From contig NZ_BIMD01000054.1 in assembly GCF_004000905.1 (NCBI RefSeq), forward strand, positions 1-33,210: DNA of 33,210 nucleotides, in the 5' to 3' direction. Positions 1 to 8,580 of the stretch are shown in pieces. The stretch is from Paenibacillus humicus NBRC 102415 (GTDB taxonomy: Bacteria > Bacillota > Bacilli > Paenibacillales > Paenibacillaceae). The position numbers and the translations under genes were made by a program. Under the pieces are notes generated by a model. That model ran no database searches. It was not told the DNA's origin and saw only the letters and a program-made list of their open reading frames with translations. Position 1 is the stretch's first letter. Every line of letters starts with the position of its first letter.

Positions 1-495
1 CTCGGCGAGAGCCGCAAGCCGCAGCAGCAAGCGAAAAGTCGTTCCTCGCAGGCGGCAAATCCGGCTTCGCACAGGAGCGCGGCTGCTGCCTGGTGTTCGA
101 TTGCCGCCCTATCCTGCGTCCTGCTGCTTGTACTGGGCAGCGCTATTCCCGTGGGCCAATACGGCAGGCAGGCAGCCGCTGCGGCCAGCTACGATTCGGA
201 CAACGATCTGCAGGAAGCGCAAATCGTCGTCAGCGCGGCGGGAATCACTCCCGAGCGGGTGGATTTCAAGCGGGGGGCGATGATCAAGGCGATCGTTGTC
301 GTGAAGGCCGACGCGGGGAGCGGACTCACGCTCGATGCAGGCAGCCTCGGCGCCGGAATCGCCCTGAGCAAAGGGGAGAACGTCATCGTTCTCAACAATC
401 CCCAGCCCGGAAGCTATTCCTTGACCGTCAAGGGCGGGCGCTTCGGCGATAAAGGCGTCGGCGCCCTGTTCCGGATCGCCGATGAAAAAAACTGA
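1..495 (+). CDS. Membrane-anchored cupredoxin-like domain protein, 5'-truncated by the window edge
   Basis: The frame is open from base 1 to the TAA at 493-495, about 164 codons. No ATG, GTG or TTG occurs in frame before the GTG at 151, which lies after the membrane segment, so the real start is to the left of the window. The visible part has a basic, Gln/Ser-rich cytoplasmic stretch, one hydrophobic segment at roughly visible residues 27-51, and an external domain of about 105 residues. That domain has a short beta-rich pattern (AQIVVSAAGITPERVDF, then ENVIVLNNPQPGSYSLTVKG) resembling the cupredoxin_1/EfeO-type fold. No Cys or His copper ligands are visible in it, so metal binding is doubtful. 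The fold is inferred from pattern, not from a search. A strong terminator follows directly. Confidence 0.6.
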   Translation, partial: LGESRKPQQQAKSRSSQAANPASHRSAAAAWCSIAALSCVLLLVLGSAIPVGQYGRQAAAAASYDSDNDLQEAQIVVSAAGITPERVDFKRGAMIKAIVVVKADAGSGLTLDAGSLGAGIALSKGENVIVLNNPQPGSYSLTVKGGRFGDKGVGALFRIADEKN

Positions 496-498
496 GCG

Positions 499-533
499 AA
501 CCGGTATCCGCTGCTGCGGATGCCGGTTTTTTT
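499..533 (+). terminator. Intrinsic terminator after the cupredoxin-like gene
   Basis: A 12-bp stem (AACCGGTATCCG at 499-510 with CGGATGCCGGTT at 517-528, one G-T pair) is followed by a run of seven T. It begins four bases after the stop codon. Confidence 0.85.
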
Positions 534-613
534 GCGGTTTTGAAGAGCGCGGAAGCCGTCTGGCGCATGCCGTGGCGCTGCGGATGCATTTGGCCTGCCG
601 TGGAGGACTATAG

Positions 614-673
614 TTGCGGATGTCGAACAAACCGTATGAAGAGCTGAACAAGAGAGAGGATGAGGCCGAGTGA
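614..673 (+). CDS. Possible short leader ORF overlapping the next gene's start
   Basis: A TTG at 614 (or ATG at 620) opens a 17-19 codon frame ending in TGA at 671-673. That stop overlaps the GTG start of the oxidoreductase at 670. GGAGGA at 602-607 sits 6 bases before the TTG. The encoded peptide is hydrophilic (MSNKPYEELNKREDEAE from the ATG) and resembles no family I know. It could couple translation to the downstream gene, or it may simply be chance, because the downstream gene has its own Shine-Dalgarno sequence at 652-660. Confidence 0.2.
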   Translation: MRMSNKPYEELNKREDEAE

Positions 674-1665
674 GTGAAGGAGCACCGAGCACGATTCGTT
701 GGGGCATCATGGGACCGGGCGGCATGTCGGGAGGTTTCGTACGGGATTTGGCGCATGCGCCCGGTGCCGTCGTAACGGCGGTGGCGGGCCGGGATCCGGA
801 GAAGACGAAGTCTTTCGCGGAGAAACACGGCATCCTCCGCACGCATGGAAGCGCAGCTGGACTGGCCGCCGATCCGGAAGTCGACATCGTCTACATCGGA
901 ACGATTCATCCCGTGCACAAGGAGAATGTGCTGGAATGCCTGGCGGGCGGCAAGCATGTGCTGTGCGAGAAGCCGTTCACGATGGATGCGGACGAAGCGA
1001 GGGAGATCGAGGCTGCGGCGGCAGGCAAAGGGCTTTTCGTCATGGAGGCCATGTGGACCCGCTTCCTGCCTCCGATCGCCGCCGTCCGGAAGTGGCTGGC
1101 CGACGGCGCTGTCGGAGAGATCAAGCTGCTCAAGGCCGAATTCGGATTCGACGCGGGCTGGAACCCGGAGGGCAGGCTGTTGAACAAGCAGCTTGGCGGA
1201 GGCGCGCTGCTGGATGCCGGCATATACCCGGTTTCTTTTGCTTCCTTCGTTTTCGGAGTGCAGCCCTCGCGGATTCAAAGCACGGTCGAGATCGGGGAAA
1301 CGGGCGTAGACGAGCGATTCTCGCTCCTGTTCGATTACGAGGGAGGAGCGGCCGCTTCCCTGCATGCGTCTATCCGTCTTGGCATGAACAACGATGCCTG
1401 GATATATGGTACGAAGGGCCGTATCCATATTCCGGGATTTCTGTGGACCCGCCGAGCGGAGCTCCATATCGACGGGCAGGAGCCTGTGATCGCCGAGGAC
1501 AACCGGGATTTTTCCGGACATGCTTATCAGGCGATTGAAGCGATGGATTGCATCCGCAGCAGCCGGACAGCCAGCGATATCATGCCCCTGAATGAAACCG
1601 TGGAGATCATGGGGACGCTGGACGCGATTCGTGCCCAATGGGGGCTGGAGCATGGCAGCTTTTAA
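670..1665 (+). CDS. Gfo/Idh/MocA family NAD(P)-dependent oxidoreductase (dihydrodiol/xylose dehydrogenase-like)
   Basis: 331 aa from a GTG start, with GAGAGAGGA at 652-660 placed 9 bases upstream. The N-terminal Rossmann domain carries the nucleotide-binding loop GIMGPGGMS (residues 12-20). The family EKP motif is at 100-102, with Lys101 the expected catalytic lysine. MEAMWTRFLP (125-134) and LLDAGIYP (180-187) are typical of the branch that includes dimeric dihydrodiol dehydrogenase and D-xylose 1-dehydrogenase. Such enzymes oxidise or reduce a hydroxyl/keto group on sugars or cyclic diols in the cytoplasm. The substrate cannot be read from the sequence. The gene is followed after 18 bases by a small membrane-protein gene in the same direction, so they may be cotranscribed. 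Length is normal for the family. Confidence 0.85.
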   Translation: MSEGAPSTIRWGIMGPGGMSGGFVRDLAHAPGAVVTAVAGRDPEKTKSFAEKHGILRTHGSAAGLAADPEVDIVYIGTIHPVHKENVLECLAGGKHVLCEKPFTMDADEAREIEAAAAGKGLFVMEAMWTRFLPPIAAVRKWLADGAVGEIKLLKAEFGFDAGWNPEGRLLNKQLGGGALLDAGIYPVSFASFVFGVQPSRIQSTVEIGETGVDERFSLLFDYEGGAAASLHASIRLGMNNDAWIYGTKGRIHIPGFLWTRRAELHIDGQEPVIAEDNRDFSGHAYQAIEAMDCIRSSRTASDIMPLNETVEIMGTLDAIRAQWGLEHGSF

Positions 1666-1683
1666 ACGTAGTGAGCAATCGGG

Positions 1684-2166
1684 ATGAATGCCGTGATCGG
1701 CGCGGTCCTCCGCAAGCTTCTTTCCGCATATGCAGCCGCGCTGCTTGCAGCTTCGCTGAGTCTATTCGTTCCGGTTTACGGAGCCGATGCGGCAGGGGTA
1801 TTCGAGCTGGCAGAATGGGTCTTCCTGTTCATTCTATATGGAGGTGCGGTCCTGGCTGTCTGCGGCACGCTGGTCTCCTTTCTCCTGGAGTGGTCTTGCA
1901 GGAAATGGCTACCCGGAAGAAAGGCTCCCTATATCCTTCTCCATGCGGCATGCGGTGCAGGACTCGGCATGATGCTTCAGCCAGCCTCCGGCGGCGCGGC
2001 ATGGATGGCGGGGCTGCTCGGCTGCCTCGCCGGAGCGCTGTTGGCCGGTATGGACCTGCTTCTGGACCATTGGCAGGCAAGTCCGGGCAAGCTGGCGGCT
2101 GCGCTCGCTTCACCGGTCCTGACCCTCGTTGTCGCGTTTTGGCTAAGCGCGCAAATGTTGAATTAG
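1684..2166 (+). CDS. Small integral membrane protein of unknown function
   Basis: 160 aa, mostly hydrophobic, with four or five probable membrane segments at roughly residues 12-32, 46-68, 83-100, 105-128 and 138-157. Short charged loops lie around CRKWLPGRK (72-80) and LLDHWQASPGK (126-136). I do not recognise a family. The start at ATG 1684 has no good Shine-Dalgarno sequence (only a purine patch GGGATG), so translation may be coupled to the oxidoreductase that ends 18 bases upstream, or it may begin slightly downstream. Coding appears real because the frame is open, GC-rich and consistently hydrophobic. No function is proposed. Confidence 0.6.
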   Translation: MNAVIGAVLRKLLSAYAAALLAASLSLFVPVYGADAAGVFELAEWVFLFILYGGAVLAVCGTLVSFLLEWSCRKWLPGRKAPYILLHAACGAGLGMMLQPASGGAAWMAGLLGCLAGALLAGMDLLLDHWQASPGKLAAALASPVLTLVVAFWLSAQMLN

Positions 2167-2738
2167 AACTTGGCCTATATTCATCCAGGCAGAGTTTGGC
2201 GTGCGATGGAGCGGGCCGCCTTGGCGGAAAGCCTCATTCTCCTGCATTGGGATGTCAGAGCGGGGGCCTGCGGCGGCCAACGGAGCGCATCCGGCCAGTC
2301 TCGGGATTGGATGGAAAAAAAACAGTGAAAAGAAAATTCTTCTTCAACATGCATAACGATTTCTGCATTTATTTATTCCTCGGAACATCCAATTCTCTGG
2401 AAAATCCGTCCTCACTCACCTGAATTTGAAGTTAGATAAAGTACCACCAATAGCCTGTAAATGGAAGGGGATTCTGCCTAACGGCGGAGTCCTCTGTTTG
2501 ACAACGTTTCCATTTGAATTTTTATGTGAGAAAATTTATTTTTAATTCGTATTTACGAACCGCTCATCTCTGTATTACAATCTGTGTTAACTAAGTTTGC
2601 ATTTAATTATTGGAATTGCCAGAACAATCGGTGTTTATTTTCGATGGATTTTAAATCAAGCATTCAGCCGTAAACAGGAAATTAGTGGATGTTTGCTTTT
2701 GAATAATGATACATTAATGCATTAAAGCGAGAAATGAA
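2167..2738. other. Gene-free, AT-rich stretch upstream of the peptide transporter operon
   Basis: No convincing ORF. Base composition falls sharply from about 2320 onward compared with the flanking genes. It holds an imperfect stem-loop at 2467-2494 (GGATTCTGCC with GGCGGAGTCC, including G-U pairs) followed by a weak T-rich run, which could be a terminator for the upstream genes. The cre-like site at 2499-2512 follows. From 2520 to 2730 I see only AT-rich DNA, consistent with a regulatory region or long 5' leader for the operon starting at 2763. Confidence 0.5.
2498..2525 (+). promoter_or_regulatory. Candidate promoter with overlapping cre (CcpA) site
   Basis: TGACAACGTTTCCA at 2499-2512 matches the Bacillus cre consensus TGWAANCGNTNWCA at 13 of 14 positions (mismatch at position 4). 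It overlaps a consensus -35 TTGACA at 2498-2503. A -10-like TTTTAT lies 16 bases downstream at 2520-2525. A CcpA site over the -35 usually means catabolite repression. The distance to the first gene is about 240 bases, so a long leader or a second promoter would be needed. Confidence 0.45.
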
Positions 2739-2762
2739 ATGAACGTAAAGGAGACCGGGCGC

Positions 2763-3752
2763 ATGGGTTCGACGCTGCTGGAGATTAGGGATTTACGCAC
2801 TCATTTCGTAACGGACCAAGGCGAGATTCCCGCGGTCGACGGCATGGATCTGGTTATACATCAAGGCGAAATCGTAGGCGTAGTCGGCGAATCGGGCTGC
2901 GGCAAAAGCGTCACTTCCCTGTCGGTCATGAGGCTGATTCCGCAGCCGCCCGGCAAATACGCCGGCGGATCGATCCTGTTCAAGGGCGAGGACCTCGTCC
3001 AGGCCAAGGAGAAGCGGATGAAGCAGATCCGCGGCGATGAAATTTCGATGATCTTCCAGGAGCCGATGACATCGCTGAACCCGCTGCTTACGATCGGGGA
3101 TCAGATCGTCGAGACGCTGAGGGCCCACCGCAGCATGAGCCGCAAGGAGGCGTCCTCGCAAGCGCTGGAAATGCTGAAGAAGGTCGGCATCTCCAGGGCG
3201 GAGACGATTCTCAGGGGCTACCCGCATCAGCTCTCCGGCGGCATGCGGCAGCGGGTGATGATCGCGATCGCCCTCTGCTGCGAGCCGGAGCTGCTGATCG
3301 CCGACGAGCCGACGACGGCGCTCGACGTGACGATCCAGGCGCAGATTCTGGATCTCATGAAGAAGCTCAACGAGGAGACCGGGACGGCGATCATGATGAT
3401 CACGCATGACCTCGGCGTCGTCGCGGAGGTGTGCCACAGGGTTGTCGTCATGTATGCCGGCAAGGTTGTGGAGGAAGGAACCGTCCGCGAAATCTTCGAG
3501 AAGCCGCGGCATCCCTACACGCAGGGGCTGATCCGCTCCATTCCGAAGATCGAGGAGGATGTGAAGCGGCTCTACTCGATCCCCGGCAACGTGCCGAAGC
3601 CCGGCTCGGTCAAGGAAGGCTGCCGGTTCGCCGCGCGCTGCGAGCACGTCATGGACAAGTGCCTGCATTCGCTTCCGGAGCTCGTGCCGACGACGAGCCC
3701 GGGCCATCGTTCCCGCTGCTGGCTGAATACGATCGAGGAGGTGGCGAATTGA
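2763..3752 (+). CDS. dppD: Dipeptide/oligopeptide ABC transporter ATP-binding protein DppD/OppD
   Basis: 329 aa ATPase, one of two that power the peptide importer. I chose ATG 2763 because AAAGGAG at 2747-2753 is spaced 9 bases before it; an in-frame ATG at 2739 has no good ribosome site. Walker A GESGCGKS is at 42-49, Q-loop Gln99, signature LSGGMRQ 157-163, Walker B LLIADE 177-182 and H-loop His215. The C-terminal oligopeptide-transporter extension contains four cysteines (287, 293, 300, 319). This spacing is typical of DppD/OppD proteins, where it has been linked to an iron-sulfur cluster. The next gene's TTG overlaps this stop codon. It heads the D-F-A-B-C operon. Confidence 0.9.
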   Translation: MGSTLLEIRDLRTHFVTDQGEIPAVDGMDLVIHQGEIVGVVGESGCGKSVTSLSVMRLIPQPPGKYAGGSILFKGEDLVQAKEKRMKQIRGDEISMIFQEPMTSLNPLLTIGDQIVETLRAHRSMSRKEASSQALEMLKKVGISRAETILRGYPHQLSGGMRQRVMIAIALCCEPELLIADEPTTALDVTIQAQILDLMKKLNEETGTAIMMITHDLGVVAEVCHRVVVMYAGKVVEEGTVREIFEKPRHPYTQGLIRSIPKIEEDVKRLYSIPGNVPKPGSVKEGCRFAARCEHVMDKCLHSLPELVPTTSPGHRSRCWLNTIEEVAN

Positions 3753-4747
3753 GCCCGACCCAGGTTCAGGAGGACAGCCTGCTGGAGGTTCGTTCTCTCA
3801 AGACGTATTTCCCGATCCGCAAAGGCTTGTTCCAGCGCGAGGTCGGGCAGGTGAAGGCCGTCGACGATGTCAGCTTCCAGGTGAGGAAGGGCGAATCGTT
3901 CGGCATTGTCGGCGAAAGCGGCTGCGGCAAGTCGACGACGGGCCGCTCGCTTCTGAGGCTTATCGAGCCTACCGGCGGCGAGGTCATGTTCGACGGCCAT
4001 AAAGTGACGGAATTTTCCGATAGCCGCATGAGAGAGATCCGCAGGGACATGGGGATGATTTTCCAGGATCCGTTCGCCTCTCTCAATCCCCGCCACAAGG
4101 TTCGCAAGATTCTCGAGGAGCCGCTGATCGTGCACGGCATCGGCAGCGCCGAGGAGCGGCGCAGCCGGGTGGAGCGGGTGATGGAGACGGTTGGCCTCAG
4201 CTCCTGGCAGCTGGACCGGTTCCCTCATCAGTTCTCGGGCGGACAGCGGCAGCGGATCGCAATCGCGCGGGCGCTCATGCTGCAGCCGAAGCTGATCGTT
4301 GCGGACGAGCCGGTATCGGCGCTGGACGTGTCGATCCAGTCGCAGATTCTCAACCTGATGCAGGATCTCAAGGATGAGTTCGGACTGACCTATGTGTTCA
4401 TCGCCCATGATCTCAGCGTCGTGAAGCATTTCTGCGACCGGGTGGCGGTCATGTATCTGGGGCGGATCGTGGAGCTGGCGGACAAGCATTCCCTTTACCG
4501 GGAGCCCAAGCATCCTTATACGCAGGCGCTGCTGTCCGCCGTGCCCAAGCCGGATCCGAACGCGGCCAGCGAGAGGATCATCCTGCAGGGCGAGATTCCG
4601 AGTCCGGCCAACGTCCCGCAGGGCTGCGTCTTCAGCACCCGCTGTCCGCAGGTGATGGACATCTGCAGGCAGCAGAAGCCGGTGCTCCAGCCGACTTCGG
4701 AAGGCCATATGACGGCTTGTCATCTGTACGGCTCCGCGGAGGCGTAA
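3749..4747 (+). CDS. dppF: Dipeptide/oligopeptide ABC transporter ATP-binding protein DppF/OppF
   Basis: 332 aa, the partner ATPase. The frame is open further upstream, but the start is most likely TTG 3749, which overlaps the TGA of the preceding gene (TTGA) and has GAGGAGGT at 3735-3742 six bases upstream. From there the protein begins like OppF, with LLEVRSLKTYFPIRKG at 11-26. Walker A GESGCGKS is at 55-62, signature FSGGQRQ 162-168, Walker B LIVADE 182-187 and H-loop His220. The C-terminal peptide-transporter extension has cysteines at 293, 299, 306 and 324, the same pattern as its partner. The overlapping stop/start suggests translational coupling and equal output of the two ATPases. Confidence 0.9.
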   Translation: MSPTQVQEDSLLEVRSLKTYFPIRKGLFQREVGQVKAVDDVSFQVRKGESFGIVGESGCGKSTTGRSLLRLIEPTGGEVMFDGHKVTEFSDSRMREIRRDMGMIFQDPFASLNPRHKVRKILEEPLIVHGIGSAEERRSRVERVMETVGLSSWQLDRFPHQFSGGQRQRIAIARALMLQPKLIVADEPVSALDVSIQSQILNLMQDLKDEFGLTYVFIAHDLSVVKHFCDRVAVMYLGRIVELADKHSLYREPKHPYTQALLSAVPKPDPNAASERIILQGEIPSPANVPQGCVFSTRCPQVMDICRQQKPVLQPTSEGHMTACHLYGSAEA

Positions 4748-4819
4748 CGGATTTCAACGATAGATTCACCATCAAGACGGATTCGGGAAACGAAGAGAGA
4801 TTCAGAGGAGGAGACAATT

Positions 4820-6493
4820 TTGAACAAATGGTATAAACCCGGAGCTGCGCTCGTGCTGGCATCCGTTCTCACCCTGACAGGCTGCAGCGGCAGCGACAAT
4901 GCCGGCAATTCCCCGGGAAGCTCCCCGGCCAGCAGCTCCAGCAGCCCCGCTCCGAGCGGCACCCCGGCGGATTCCTCCGCCACCTCGCAGGATACGCTGA
5001 TCACCGCCCGCGGCGGCGATTCCGCCGCTCTCGACGCGTCCATCGTCACGGACGGCGAATCCCTCAAGGTCACGCAGCAGATTTTCGAGGGCCTGCTCGA
5101 CTACAAGCCGGGCACGACCGAAATTCAGCCCAAACTGGCCGAAAGCTATGAAGTCAGTCCGGACGGCCTGACGTACACGTTCAAGCTGAGGCAAGGCGTC
5201 AAGTTCTCGGACGGCACGGACTTCAACGCCGACGCGGTCGTCTTCAACTTCACCCGCTGGAGCGATCCGAAGAGCGAGTTCAAATTCGAAGGCGATTCCT
5301 TCGACTACTACGACTCCATGTTCGGGCCGGACGGCTCCCGCGTCATCAAGGAAGTGACGGCTGTCGACCCCGGCACGGTCAAGTTCGTCCTGAACCAGCC
5401 CCAGGCGCCATTCCTCCAGAACATCGCCATGCCGCCGTTCGGAATCGGTTCTCCGACGGCGATCAAGGAAAAGAAGGACAAGTTCAAGTCGGAGCCGGTC
5501 GGCACGGGGCCGTTCGTCTTCAAGGAATGGAAGCGCAACGACTCCATCACCGTGGAGAAGAACCCGACCTACTGGCAGCAAGGCCTGCCTAAGCTGAACA
5601 AAGTCGTCTTCAAGGTCATTCCGGACAACTCCGCCCGCTTCACGGCGCTGCAAAACGGAGAGATCGACCTGATGGAAGGCGTCAACCCGGATGATCTCAA
5701 GACGCTTGAAGGAAATGCCGACCTTCAGAAGATCGTGCGCGCATCCTTCAACATCGGGTATCTCGGCTTCAACATCAAGAAGAAGCCGTTCGACAACCCG
5801 AAAGTCCGCGTCGCCCTGAACTACGCCGTCAACAAGGAAGCCATCATCCAGGCGTTCTACGGCGGACTGGCGGAGCCGGCGGTCAATCCGATGCCGCCTT
5901 CCACGCTGGGCTACAACAAGGACGTTCAAGACTACCCTTACGACCTTGAAAAAGCGAAGCAATTGCTTGCCGAGGCGGGCTATCCGAGCGGACTGCCTGA
6001 AGAGATGACGTTCTACGCGATGCCTGTCGCGCGTCCTTACATGCCGGACGGCAAAAAGGTCGCCGAGGCGATCCAGGCCGACTTCGCCAAGATCGGCGTG
6101 AAGACGAAGATCGAGTCCCCGGAATGGGCGACTTACCTCGACGATGTCAAAAAAGGCGAGAAGGACGATCTGTTCATGCTCGGCTGGACGGGCGACAACG
6201 GCGACCCGGACAACTTCCTCTTCACGCTGCTGCATAAGGACGCCATCGGCAGCAACAACTACAGCTTCTACTCCAATGACGAAGTCAACAAGCTTCTGAG
6301 CGAAGGCCAGTCGGAGACCGACAGCGCCAAGCGCGAGGAGCTGTACAAGCAGGCGCAGGTGCTGATCAAGCAGGATGCCCCGTGGATTCCGCTCGTCCAC
6401 TCCACGCCGCTGCTGGCCGGATCGGCCAAGCTGGCGGGCTACACGCCTTCGCCGACGGGGTCCGAGCCGTACACCGAGATCTACTTCAAGTAA
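4820..6493 (+). CDS. dppA: Peptide ABC transporter substrate-binding lipoprotein (DppA-like, SBP family 5)
   Basis: 557 aa from a TTG start, with GGAGGAG at 4807-4813 spaced 6 bases before it. A lipoprotein signal ends in LTGC (19-22), so Cys22 would be lipidated and the protein tethered outside the membrane. A Ser/Pro/Ala-rich linker follows to about residue 55, then the bilobed family 5 binding domain. The motif GWTGDNGDPDNF (455-466) matches the DppA-type segment whose Asp binds the peptide amino group. NIGYLGFNIKKKPFDNPKVR and DYPYDLEKAKQLL are also DppA-like, so dipeptides or short peptides are the likely substrate. It lies between the ATPase and permease genes; a perfect palindrome follows its stop codon. 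Confidence 0.9.
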   Translation: MNKWYKPGAALVLASVLTLTGCSGSDNAGNSPGSSPASSSSSPAPSGTPADSSATSQDTLITARGGDSAALDASIVTDGESLKVTQQIFEGLLDYKPGTTEIQPKLAESYEVSPDGLTYTFKLRQGVKFSDGTDFNADAVVFNFTRWSDPKSEFKFEGDSFDYYDSMFGPDGSRVIKEVTAVDPGTVKFVLNQPQAPFLQNIAMPPFGIGSPTAIKEKKDKFKSEPVGTGPFVFKEWKRNDSITVEKNPTYWQQGLPKLNKVVFKVIPDNSARFTALQNGEIDLMEGVNPDDLKTLEGNADLQKIVRASFNIGYLGFNIKKKPFDNPKVRVALNYAVNKEAIIQAFYGGLAEPAVNPMPPSTLGYNKDVQDYPYDLEKAKQLLAEAGYPSGLPEEMTFYAMPVARPYMPDGKKVAEAIQADFAKIGVKTKIESPEWATYLDDVKKGEKDDLFMLGWTGDNGDPDNFLFTLLHKDAIGSNNYSFYSNDEVNKLLSEGQSETDSAKREELYKQAQVLIKQDAPWIPLVHSTPLLAGSAKLAGYTPSPTGSEPYTEIYFK

Positions 6494-6521
6494 CCATCGT
6501 CGCTTCAATCGCAGATCAAGC

Positions 6522-6545
6522 AGACGGCAGGCCGGCCTGCCGTCT
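6522..6545 (+). promoter_or_regulatory. Perfect 24-base intercistronic palindrome between dppA and dppB
   Basis: The 24 bases are perfectly self-complementary (arm AGACGGCAGGCC). They begin 28 bases after the dppA stop and end about 25 bases before the dppB Shine-Dalgarno sequence. Only a weak pyrimidine run follows, so it is more likely an RNA-stabilising or partial-termination stem-loop than a full terminator. It would favour more binding protein than permease. Confidence 0.6.
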
Positions 6546-6584
6546 CTTCTATTGAGACGCCTATTGGCTTAAGGGGAGACATTG

Positions 6585-7589
6585 ATGCTGAACTACACGA
6601 TTCGACGTCTGCTCATGCTGATTCCGGTTCTGCTGGGAATGACGATCATCGTCTTTTCCATCATCCACGCGATTCCCGGAGATCCCGCGGAGGTCATTCT
6701 CGGCGAGAAGGCGAGCAATTCGTCCAAGGAAGCCCTGCGCAAGGAGCTCAAGCTTGACCAGCCTCTTCTCGTGCAATACGGGGACTATTTGAAAAAGCTC
6801 GCCGCCGGCGATCTGGGCACGTCGATCCGCACCCGCGAGCCGATATCCGCCGAAATCACGCCTTATCTGGCGGCCACTCTGGAGCTGACTCTGGTGGCGA
6901 TGGCCTTTGCCGTGTTCTTCGGGGTGAACGCCGGCATTCTCAGCGCCTGGAAGCAGAACTCCTGGTTCGATTATCTCAGCATGCTGATCGCTCTCATCGG
7001 GGTGTCGATGCCGATCTTCTGGCTCGGCCTCATGGAGCAGTGGCTGTTCGCGCTGGAGCTCAAGTGGCTGCCGTCGATCGGCAGGATGAACGCGCGCGAT
7101 CCGGTGGAATCGGTCACCAACCTGTATCTGATCGACTCGCTGCTCTCGGGCAGGGCGGATCAGTTCTGGACGGTCGTCAAACATCTCATCCTGCCGGGCA
7201 TCGCGCTCGGGACGATCCCGATGGCGATCATTGCCCGGATGACGCGCTCCAGCATGCTGGAGGTGCTGCGGTCCGACTATATCCGCACCGCCAAGGCCAA
7301 GGGCTTGTCACAGATGTTCATCATCTACAAGCATGCCCTGCGCAACGCCTTCATCCCGGTGCTGACGGTCATCGGCCTGCAGTTCGGTCTGCTGCTCGGG
7401 GGAGCCGTCCTGACCGAGACGATCTTCGCCTGGCCGGGCGTCGGACGTTATATCTTCGACGCGATCGCCTCCCGGGATTATCCGGTCATCCAGTCCGGCA
7501 TCCTGATCATCGCTTTCATCTTCGTGCTCATCAATCTTCTGGTCGATTTGCTGTACGCGGCGGTTGATCCGAGAATCAACTTCAAGTAG
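6585..7589 (+). CDS. dppB: Dipeptide ABC transporter permease DppB
   Basis: 334 aa inner permease subunit with about six membrane segments. The first is at residues 9-29, followed by the large external loop typical of DppB (about 32-95). The ATPase-contacting EAA-type loop is at about 230-256 (DYIRTAKAKGLS, then YKHALRNAFIP). The C-terminal segment TETIFAWPGVGRYIFDAI (277-294) is a family hallmark. ATG 6585 is preferred over the adjacent TTG 6582 because GGGGAG at 6573-6578 is 6 bases from the ATG and only 3 from the TTG. The next gene follows after 11 bases. Confidence 0.9.
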   Translation: MLNYTIRRLLMLIPVLLGMTIIVFSIIHAIPGDPAEVILGEKASNSSKEALRKELKLDQPLLVQYGDYLKKLAAGDLGTSIRTREPISAEITPYLAATLELTLVAMAFAVFFGVNAGILSAWKQNSWFDYLSMLIALIGVSMPIFWLGLMEQWLFALELKWLPSIGRMNARDPVESVTNLYLIDSLLSGRADQFWTVVKHLILPGIALGTIPMAIIARMTRSSMLEVLRSDYIRTAKAKGLSQMFIIYKHALRNAFIPVLTVIGLQFGLLLGGAVLTETIFAWPGVGRYIFDAIASRDYPVIQSGILIIAFIFVLINLLVDLLYAAVDPRINFK

Positions 7590-7600
7590 GAGGAAAGCCC

Positions 7601-8494
7601 ATGTCACAACCGGCAATCAAGCTTGCGCCGCCGCCCCCGGCCAAGACCGAGGTTTCCTCCTCCTGGAGGGACGGCTGGCGCAGCTTCCGCAAAAACAGGC
7701 TGGCCATGGTCGGTCTCGGCATCATCGTCTTCTTCGTACTGATTGCCGTGCTGGCGCCGTTCATCGCTCCCTACGACTACAAGGAGCAAGAGCTGGTCAA
7801 CCGGCTGCACAAGCCGGGAGGAGAGCACTGGTTCGGCACCGACGACCTGGGCCGCGACATCTTTTCCCGAATCATCTACGGAACCCGGATTTCCCTCTGG
7901 GTAGGCATCAGCTCCGTTGTCGGCTCCATCGTCGCAGGCACGATGCTCGGCATCGTGGCCGGCTATTACGGCCGCTGGCTCGATGCGCTCATCTCCCGCT
8001 TCTTCGACATTCTGCTTGCGTTCCCCGGCATTCTGCTGGCGATCGCCATCGTGGCCGCTCTCGGGCCTTCGCTGCAGAATGCGCTGCTCGCCATCGCCAT
8101 CGTGAACGTGCCGGTGTTCGGCCGGCTCGTCCGAGCCAGGGTGCTCAGCCTTCGCGAGGAGGAATACATCATGGCCGCCCGGGCGATCGGCATGAAAAAT
8201 TCCCGCATTCTGTGGCAGCATATTCTTCCCAACTGCCTGGGCCCGATCATCGTGCAAGGCACGCTCGGCATCGCGACGGCGATCATCGAGGCGGCAGCGC
8301 TCGGATTTCTCGGCATGGGCGCGCAGCCCCCGGAGCCGGAATGGGGCAAGATGCTGTCCGATTCCCGGCAGTTCATCCAGAACGCGCCGTGGACGGTCAT
8401 TTTCCCGGGCTTGTCGATCATGCTGACGGTGCTCGGCTTCAATCTGATCGGGGACGGCCTGCGCGATGTGCTGGATCCGAGGATGAAAAGCTGA
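7601..8494 (+). CDS. dppC: Dipeptide ABC transporter permease DppC
   Basis: 297 aa permease pairing with DppB. A Pro-rich cytoplasmic N-terminus (residues 1-30) precedes the first membrane segment (35-55, LAMVGLGIIVFFVLIAVLAP). The DppC/OppC marker HWFGTDDLGRDIFSRIIYG lies at about 77-95. The cytoplasmic loop EEEYIMAARAIG, followed by WQHILPN, forms the ATPase contact. The C-terminus GDGLRDVLDPRMK is the standard family ending. AGGAGGA follows directly after the dppB stop and is well spaced for ATG 7601. It is the last gene of the operon, which ends in a strong terminator. Confidence 0.92.
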   Translation: MSQPAIKLAPPPPAKTEVSSSWRDGWRSFRKNRLAMVGLGIIVFFVLIAVLAPFIAPYDYKEQELVNRLHKPGGEHWFGTDDLGRDIFSRIIYGTRISLWVGISSVVGSIVAGTMLGIVAGYYGRWLDALISRFFDILLAFPGILLAIAIVAALGPSLQNALLAIAIVNVPVFGRLVRARVLSLREEEYIMAARAIGMKNSRILWQHILPNCLGPIIVQGTLGIATAIIEAAALGFLGMGAQPPEPEWGKMLSDSRQFIQNAPWTVIFPGLSIMLTVLGFNLIGDGLRDVLDPRMKS

Positions 8495-8508
8495 TTGAGG
8501 ACAGACTG

Positions 8509-8538
8509 AAGCACCGGCCGGAGGCCGGTGCTTTTTTT
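8509..8538 (+). terminator. Intrinsic terminator of the dpp operon
   Basis: Stem AAGCACCGGCC (8509-8519) with GGCCGGTGCTT (8523-8533) and a short loop, followed by seven T (8532-8538). It lies 15 bases after the dppC stop. Confidence 0.93.
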
Positions 8539-8580
8539 GCCGTTAAGCAGCTTATATGGAGTTCGGTGTCCGTCTGAACG

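Noticed and set aside
1638-2423. 261-codon plus-strand frame overlapping the small membrane protein
   Set aside because: Arg/Gly/Ser-rich, no domain, no ribosome site; the overlapping frame at 1684-2166 gives a coherent membrane protein instead.
4802-6508. 568-codon minus-strand open frame opposite dppA
   Set aside because: Antisense shadow of a well-supported lipoprotein gene, with low-complexity Arg/Val/Ala-rich content.
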